Positions 59,418 through 64,000 of a stretch of DNA of 64,000 bases are shown in pieces. The position numbers and the translations under genes were made by a program. A model generated the notes under the pieces. The model was not told the origin of the DNA and did no database searches. It was given only the letters and a program-made list of their open reading frames with translations. The DNA is taken from positions 1 to 64,000 of the forward strand of contig CAKXHL010000002.1 of assembly GCA_934875375.1 (NCBI GenBank), given 5' to 3'. Each line of letters opens with the position of its first letter. Position 1 is the first letter of the stretch. The stretch comes from an uncultured bacterium. GTDB taxonomy: Bacteria > Bacillota > Clostridia > Oscillospirales > Ruminococcaceae.

Positions 59418-60305
59418 ATGCCCGCGCAGAATTTTAAAAAACAAAAAACCCGCTTTTTTGTTCTCGCTTTCGCCATGTCTTTTTTTGTTCTGGCCATGAT
59501 GGGTCTCATTGTGGTATTTGTCTTCAATCCGGTGGAAGAGGAAAAGCCTTCCAGCCAGATTTCTGCTGATTCGTTCTACCTCCCCCGAGAGGAAGACAAC
59601 CTCACAATCCTGCTCACCGGACGCGCACCCCAGGAAAAAGACGCGCTTTTTTTCGCATTGGTCCGTTTGGATATGCTGGGCGGCCGGATTCCTGTTATTC
59701 TGTTCCCGCCCCAAACTGCGCTGGATGCTCAAACCGGATATGCCACCGTGTCTGAGGCTTATCAAAAAGGCGGGGCCAGTGCCGCCGCAAAGGCGCTGAG
59801 CGATTCCTTTTCCATCCCGGTGGACCGGTACGCCGATGGCGACAGCCAGTCTTTGATCGACGCAGTCAACCGCATCGGCGTTGCGGAATACGAACTAAGC
59901 CAAAGCCTTTCCTATAACGAAGACGGCATTTTTATCAGTCTTTCTGCCGGCCGTCAGTTGATTGACGGACAAAAATTTCTGGACATCCTGCGTTATCCAA
60001 ACTATCGGGAAAGCGATCTGGAACAGTGCCGGGAAGGAGCCAAGCTGATCGCCAGCTATATCAACACCCGCTTTGCCGCTGTTCTAGGCCAAAACGCCGG
60101 GGCGCTGGTCAGCGGTCTTCTGAATGTGGTGGATACCAACCTTTCTTATGTGGATTTTGAATCCCGCCTGCCGGCCCTGACCTTTTTATCCAAGCTCAGC
60201 GGCGACCCGGCACAAGCCTATACCTTGACCGGCGCGTGGAACAAGGCCGGATTTTTCGTGCCGGACGCCGCTGCCCGCCGCCAGCTGGTCCAGGCCTTCG
60301 CCTGA
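59418..60305 (+). CDS. Divergent LytR-CpsA-Psr (LCP)-like membrane protein
   Basis: A 295-residue protein with one N-terminal helix (12-36) and an extracytoplasmic domain. The LCP plan is visible: LTILLTG, FALVRLDMLGGRIPVILFPPQT, AYQKGG and LIDGQKFLDILRYPNY. The arginines that bind the pyrophosphate (RDT and R-x-R) are absent, so transferase activity is doubtful. GGAGGAGG precedes the ATG. It lies 24 bases past spoIIR and may have a spore-envelope role (inference). Confidence 0.6.
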   Translation: MPAQNFKKQKTRFFVLAFAMSFFVLAMMGLIVVFVFNPVEEEKPSSQISADSFYLPREEDNLTILLTGRAPQEKDALFFALVRLDMLGGRIPVILFPPQTALDAQTGYATVSEAYQKGGASAAAKALSDSFSIPVDRYADGDSQSLIDAVNRIGVAEYELSQSLSYNEDGIFISLSAGRQLIDGQKFLDILRYPNYRESDLEQCREGAKLIASYINTRFAAVLGQNAGALVSGLLNVVDTNLSYVDFESRLPALTFLSKLSGDPAQAYTLTGAWNKAGFFVPDAAARRQLVQAFA

Positions 60306-60880
60306 TCAAAAATTCCTTTTCCGTCGGCATACGTCCGATTTTCTGTACCCATAATTTACCCCGCTGATTCTGCCGTAAAATGCTTGTCCGTATCTCCCCG
60401 CGTGCACCTTGCCGGCACGTTTTGTTTCCCCCGGAGCGGCGGGAATTTTCTCCGGACGCCGGCTTTCTGAAGCAAACAAAAATTTCCGTCACAATCCGCT
60501 GCTGGCCCGCTTTGGATTCTCCCGAAGCCAATAGTGCCGGATAACAGCCGCCTTTCCGCCGGCAGCCTTCCCCTTCATTATAAATCCCCCCTGCTTTTTT
60601 GGTTCCTTGCAAAAATTGCGCAGAGCCGTCTGCCCGTCTCAAGGAGAACTGCTGTATCGTATTACCGGAAAGTCCCCAACAGCGTCTTGCCAGTCCGAAA
60701 ACAGCCAAGCGGCCAGCCTGCCGGACACAGGCGGGATAGATCGCAAAAAGTGTTGGACCCGCAAGGCTCCATAATCCTTTGTTTTTCTCTTTATCCCCGG
60801 CAGACATTTTTGGGGAAATCATTGGGATGTGGGCCCATTTTCCCCATCTGTTTTCCTGGATTCTCCTCCTTGCGGGATAA
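60306..60880. other. 575-base stretch without supported gene
   Basis: Several short frames exist on both strands but none has a ribosome site or familiar motif. The composition is close to that of the core. It may be a decayed gene. Confidence 0.4.
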
Positions 60881-60918
60881 AAAGGCCGGAAAAGAAGATC
60901 TTTTTCCGGCCTTTTTTA
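60881..60918. terminator. Bidirectional terminator before the nitroreductase
   Basis: AAAGGCCGGAAAAG-type arms (60881-60894 and 60900-60913) with a 5-base loop and T6. Confidence 0.85.
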
Positions 60919-61012
60919 TGATATTTGGAAGGCATTTTTTCATGGAAAAGCACCTGAAATCGGGTGTTTTTCAATCCCTTTTCCTGCAAATGCACACCAT
61001 CAGCGGATTTCA

Positions 61013-61537
61013 TTACAGCACTTTGACGATATACCCCTCTTTGCGCGGTTTGGGCTGCGGAGCGTCTCCATCCGGATAGCCCAGTGCCAATGCGCCAACG
61101 CCAGTCAGCGGTTCGGTAATCCCCCACTGGCTCAGCAGCTCTTTGCCCTCGGGTAACTCAAACATTTCCCGTTCCCGATGAATCCAACAGCTTCCCAGTC
61201 CAAGAGAGTGGGCAGCCAGCATCATATTTTCCAGTACGCAGCTGCCGTCCTCCACCCGGGTGCCCCGCTGTGACGAGGCCAGCACCAGAAGAATCGTCGG
61301 CGCATCATAATAAGGATTGGAACTGCTGTTCATCACCTTGGCGTTGAGTTTTGCCAGCTTTTGAACCGATTGGGGATCCTGCACAGCGATGATAACCGGA
61401 GACTGCATCCCCATTCCGGTAGGCGCATAAGTACCCGCCTCTAAAATCAGATCGAGCTTTTCCGGCTCCACCTGCCGAGGCAGATATTTTCGGATTGACC
61501 TTCTGGTTTTCAAATTTTCCAACACTGGATTGTTCAT
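61013..61537 (-). CDS. Nitroreductase-family flavoprotein
   Basis: A 174-residue FMN enzyme. The start RRSIRKYLPRQVEP and the AGTYAPTGMGMQSPVI step are typical; GLGSCWIHRERE lies in the C-terminal half. It reduces nitro or quinone compounds with NAD(P)H. A longer frame is trimmed to ATG 61537, which has GGAGG eight bases before it. Confidence 0.92.
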   Translation of the reverse strand: MNNPVLENLKTRRSIRKYLPRQVEPEKLDLILEAGTYAPTGMGMQSPVIIAVQDPQSVQKLAKLNAKVMNSSSNPYYDAPTILLVLASSQRGTRVEDGSCVLENMMLAAHSLGLGSCWIHREREMFELPEGKELLSQWGITEPLTGVGALALGYPDGDAPQPKPRKEGYIVKVL

Positions 61538-61644
61538 AACAACAACCTCCTTCTTTCGGATCCTGCCCTCACTGGGTACCCCAATGCCCGAAACCCACCG
61601 GCTCCTTTTCGGGGTTTTCAACAGCGTGCGGCCTTCTTTTTTAT

Positions 61645-61673
61645 AGTATAGCTCAATCCCGCCGTAAAAGTAA
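61645..61673 (-). promoter_or_regulatory. Candidate nitroreductase promoter
   Basis: On the minus strand TTACTT (61668-61673), 17 bases, TATACT (61645-61650). It leaves a 5' leader of about 100 bases with some pairing. The rest of 61538-61880 shows no gene. Confidence 0.5.
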
Positions 61674-61880
61674 AGTGCTGTTCTCCCCCAAAAGCTACCG
61701 GCTTTTTTCGGTGCAAAAGCATGGCAAAATGGCAGTATGCTCAAATTTCAGCGCATATGCGAATCTCGACCCTTACCGCAAAGCCTATACACTGGCCATT
61801 TAATGGCCTGCCGCGGCATACTGGAGCCGAATCTAATTTTGTGTATCCCGCCACAGATTCCCTAAAGACCTTTGGAAAGC

Positions 61881-61911
61881 AAAAAACAAGGCCCCGATGG
61901 GGCCTTGTTTT
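61881..61911 (-). terminator. Terminator of uraA
   Basis: AAAACAAGGCCCC (61883-61895), GAT, and its complement (61899-61911); T-rich on the minus strand side. Confidence 0.85.
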
Positions 61912-61939
61912 GCAACGCGGCAATCCGGTGATCGCGCGC

Positions 61940-63277
61940 CTATTTTTTCATATTGCTCTGGAAGGTAACCGACGTATCGCCCTGCAAATCGCTGCCGAAC
62001 TGATAGTCCTTGCCCGGCAGGATCGCATTGAGCAGGATACCCAGGATGGCGGCGATAGCCAGGCCGGTCAGGGTCAGGCTGTTACTGCCAAAGGTAAAGG
62101 TCAAGCCGCCAATGCCGTTGAAGCCCAATCCGCTGACCAGAATGACCGCCGCAATCAGCAGGTTTCTGGTATTGGTAAAGTCGACCTTATTTTCTACTAC
62201 GTTGCGCACGCCTACCGCGGAAATCATGCCGTACAGCACAAAGGAAACGCCGCCGATGATTGCAGTGGGAATGGAGTGGATAATTTCCGCAAACGCGGGG
62301 CTGAACGAAAGGATGATCGCGCCGTAGGCCGCGATGCGTACCACACGGGGATCATATACCCGGGACAGAACCAGCACGCCGGTATTCTCACCATAAGTGG
62401 TGTTCGCCGGGCCGCCGAACAGCGCGGCCAGCGAGGTTGCCAGTCCGTCACCAATCAGGCTGCGGTGCAGGCCGGGGTCTTCAATATAGTTTTCGCCGCA
62501 GGTAGCGCTGATTGCAGAAATATCGCCGATATGCTCCATCATGGAAGCGATGGCGATGGGCGCCATAATCAAAATGGCGGACAGATCAAACTTCGCCATC
62601 TGGAACGGGGGCAGGCCCACAATATCCGCCTGCGCCACGCCGGAAAAATCGATCATACCGCAGCACAGCGCGACAATATAAGGAATCAACACACCCATCA
62701 AAATCGGGATGATTTTGATCATGCCTTTTCCCCACATATTGCAGACGATGATAACCACCACCGAAAGGGCGGCCAGCCACCAGTTTTCCGAGGCGTTGGT
62801 CACCGCGTTGGGGGCCAGGATCAGGCCGATGAGAATGATGATCGGGCCGGTGACAACCGGCGGCAAAAAGCGCATTACCCGTTTGATTCCAACAAATTTC
62901 ACCACGGCGGCCATAATCAGATACAAAAGGCCCGCTACCACAATACCGCCGCAGGCATAGGGCAGCTTTTCCGCTTCGGTCAGATTGGCGTAAACGCCGG
63001 TATCCAACAGTTTTACCGCTGCAAATCCGCCCAGGAAAGCAAAGGACGAACCCAGAAAAGCCGGCACCTTAAATTTGGTACAAAGATGGAAAAACAAGGT
63101 GCCAAGGCCGGCACAGATCAACGTAACCTGTACGCTCAGGCCGGTGATGATCGGCACCAGAATGGTAGCGCCGAACATGGCGAACATGTGCTGGATGCCC
63201 AAAATCAGCATTTTTCCCGTACCCAATTTTCTTGCGTCGCGAATGGGCTCGGAAGGGGCGGTGGTCTGTTTGCTCAT
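61940..63277 (-). CDS. uraA: Uracil permease UraA-like
   Basis: A 445-residue transporter of the nucleobase/cation symporter-2 family with 12-14 helices. The signature AALFGGPANTTYGENTGVL (about 290) and GHxGD-like EHIGDI match uracil carriers. It imports uracil with protons. A leader with a peptide and terminator lies upstream. ATG 63277 has GGGAGGA. Confidence 0.93.
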   Translation of the reverse strand: MSKQTTAPSEPIRDARKLGTGKMLILGIQHMFAMFGATILVPIITGLSVQVTLICAGLGTLFFHLCTKFKVPAFLGSSFAFLGGFAAVKLLDTGVYANLTEAEKLPYACGGIVVAGLLYLIMAAVVKFVGIKRVMRFLPPVVTGPIIILIGLILAPNAVTNASENWWLAALSVVVIIVCNMWGKGMIKIIPILMGVLIPYIVALCCGMIDFSGVAQADIVGLPPFQMAKFDLSAILIMAPIAIASMMEHIGDISAISATCGENYIEDPGLHRSLIGDGLATSLAALFGGPANTTYGENTGVLVLSRVYDPRVVRIAAYGAIILSFSPAFAEIIHSIPTAIIGGVSFVLYGMISAVGVRNVVENKVDFTNTRNLLIAAVILVSGLGFNGIGGLTFTFGSNSLTLTGLAIAAILGILLNAILPGKDYQFGSDLQGDTSVTFQSNMKK

Positions 63278-63386
63278 TTCATTTCCTCCCTATTTGTTTT
63301 CATCGCCGCGGCTCACCGGCCGCGGTCCCGTCCGGAGGCGCCGGACGATGACACCCCTTTTACCGTGATTTTTGCAAAAACACAGT

Positions 63387-63421
63387 AAAAAACGGTATCT
63401 CTGAAAAAACAGAAATACCGT
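63387..63421 (-). terminator. Leader terminator (attenuator) of uraA
   Basis: On the minus strand ACGGTATTTCTG, a T6 loop and CAGAGATACCGT form a 12-bp stem with one G-U pair, followed by T5. Its 5' arm begins at the last base of the leader peptide stop codon. Confidence 0.85.
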
Positions 63422-63477
63422 CACCGAATACAAAAAAGAAAAGCGGGAAAGGGGAGCACTTTCAGCCATACGCCCAT
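63421..63477 (-). CDS. uraA leader peptide
   Basis: An 18-residue open frame, MGVWLKVLPFPAFLFCIR, starts at ATG 63477 after a strong GGAGG site and ends with TGA that overlaps the first base of the terminator stem. Its last third is encoded by a T-rich tract (63424-63440 complemented). This is the architecture of pyrBI attenuation: RNA polymerase pausing at the U-rich tract when UTP is low lets the ribosome reach the stop and block the terminator. Confidence 0.75.
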   Translation of the reverse strand: MGVWLKVLPFPAFLFCIR

Positions 63478-63518
63478 TTTTTCCGCCTCCTCTTTCTTCC
63501 GGTTCCTATCATCGACTT

Positions 63519-63547
63519 ATTATAACACAATTCGACCCGGCCATCAA
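63519..63547 (-). promoter_or_regulatory. uraA promoter
   Basis: On the minus strand TTGATG (63542-63547), 17 bases, TATAAT (63519-63524). The leader begins about 35 bases before the peptide. Confidence 0.8.
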
Positions 63548-63611
63548 CTGTGCATTTTGCACAGAAAAACCGATTGGAAAACAGGCTGATGAGCGGTTAT
63601 GACCGAATGTG

Positions 63612-63881
63612 TCATTTGGAAAACAGGCGGCGAAATACGCCCGGCCAAAACCGCCGCGCTGGTTTCTCCTTCCCGCCAGAAGCAGTTTCGGCAGGCATAT
63701 CGTCCCGCATTGGGTCCCACACGCTGGGCAGTACGCCAAAACCTTCCTGCAAGACCGAAGACCGCTCCGCCGGCTGCCCATTGAGGTCTTCTCCTTGTGT
63801 GCCGGTCCAGCCGGCTGCCGCCATTTCTTCCTCACTCAAAGCCCACAGCGGCGTTTGCGACAAACCTTTCTTTTCTCCCAT
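63612..63881 (-). CDS. Hypothetical protein downstream of trxB (doubtful)
   Basis: An 89-residue frame starting six bases beyond the trxB stop: MGEKKGLSQTPLWALSEEEM, then a polar middle and a basic C-terminus. There is no recognised domain and no strong ribosome site apart from the coupling distance. It may be real because it fills the gap and ends before the uraA promoter, but an opposite-strand frame is equally long. Confidence 0.35.
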   Translation of the reverse strand: MGEKKGLSQTPLWALSEEEMAAAGWTGTQGEDLNGQPAERSSVLQEGFGVLPSVWDPMRDDMPAETASGGKEKPARRFWPGVFRRLFSK

Positions 63882-63886
63882 ACCCA

Positions 63887-64000
63887 CTACTCCCGCGCCG
63901 CCAAATAGCGCTCCGCTTCCATGGCGGCAATCGCGCCGTCCGCCGCTGCGGTTACGATCTGGCGCAGGCCCTTGACCCGGATATCCCCTGCCGCAAACAC
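63887..64000 (-). CDS. trxB: Thioredoxin reductase, 3' end (partial)
   Basis: The last 37 residues of the protein are present, reading VFAAGDIRVKGLRQ and then IVTAAADGAIAAMEAERYL. This is the C-terminal FAD-binding signature of TrxB, which reduces thioredoxin with NADPH. The gene continues past the window edge, so the redox CxxC is not visible. Confidence 0.9.
   Translation of the reverse strand: MFAAGDIRVKGLRQIVTAAADGAIAAMEAERYLAARE

Noticed and set aside
61538..61640. Riboswitch in the nitroreductase leader
   Set aside because: Some pairing is present but no known aptamer core such as the FMN consensus could be recognised.
61721..63388. 555-codon plus-strand open frame
   Set aside because: It is antisense to uraA, which has clear transporter motifs. 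Its composition (His, Gln and Arg rich) is that of a shadow frame, and there is no ribosome site.

Overview
The window looks like chromosomal DNA of an anaerobic, endospore-forming Clostridia, probably an Oscillospirales/Ruminococcaceae-type gut organism. This rests on a spoIIR gene, the tepA-ylzJ-ftsK/spoIIIE neighbourhood, a T-box leader before alaS, a UPF0210/ACT-domain pair, GGAGG-type ribosome binding sites with some TTG and GTG starts, and an NPSTG-type cell-wall sorting signal. The species cannot be named from sequence alone.

Bases 1 to about 10,740 form an accessory island of visibly lower GC than the rest. Its left end carries an ImmR-like XRE regulator, an ImmA-type metallopeptidase and a small hypothetical gene, flanked by two copies of one palindrome. 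Next comes a stress block: a PucR-type regulator with a DUF1003 membrane protein, a HdeD/DUF308 membrane protein, an Hsp20 chaperone, a metal-dependent hydrolase, a NapH-like iron-sulfur membrane protein, two small proteins, and an McsA-like zinc protein followed by a ClpC-like AAA+ ATPase. The set (HdeD, Hsp20, Clp ATPase) resembles the heat-resistance loci of Enterobacteriaceae. The ClpC lacks the usual ClpP-docking [LIV]GF tripeptide. The island ends in an hsdS remnant and short direct repeats next to an initiator tRNA-fMet gene.

Bases 10,900 to 64,000 are GC-rich core genome. On the way are an HD-domain protein; a minus-strand block of DUF3006, MBL hydrolase, YgiQ, FtsK/SpoIIIE, UppP, YlzJ and TepA; two tandem DUF1624-type membrane proteins; a lone peptide-binding lipoprotein; a minus-strand operon of two HAD phosphatases, a GNAT enzyme, an amidohydrolase and a PnuC transporter; a sortase-type surface protein; two divergent HTH/78-residue modules; glpK; T-box-alaS-HIT-phosphoribosyltransferase; comEC-holA-rnmV-MBOAT-DHHW; a frameshifted cytidine deaminase; UPF0210-ACT; a PuuD-type amidotransferase; PHP phosphatase-Lrp-aminotransferase-DUF362-YibE/F; a PTS-IIC-like protein; tsaD-rimI-polA; dusB-ispE-spoIIR-LCP; a nitroreductase; uraA; and the 3' end of trxB.

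The regulatory reading gave several results: a leader peptide overlapping a terminator in front of uraA (a pyrBI-like attenuator), a forespore-type promoter embedded in an insulating hairpin before spoIIR, shared operator-like palindromes in the island, and operators in both HTH/small-protein modules. All functions are inferred from reading the sequence; no database search was run.
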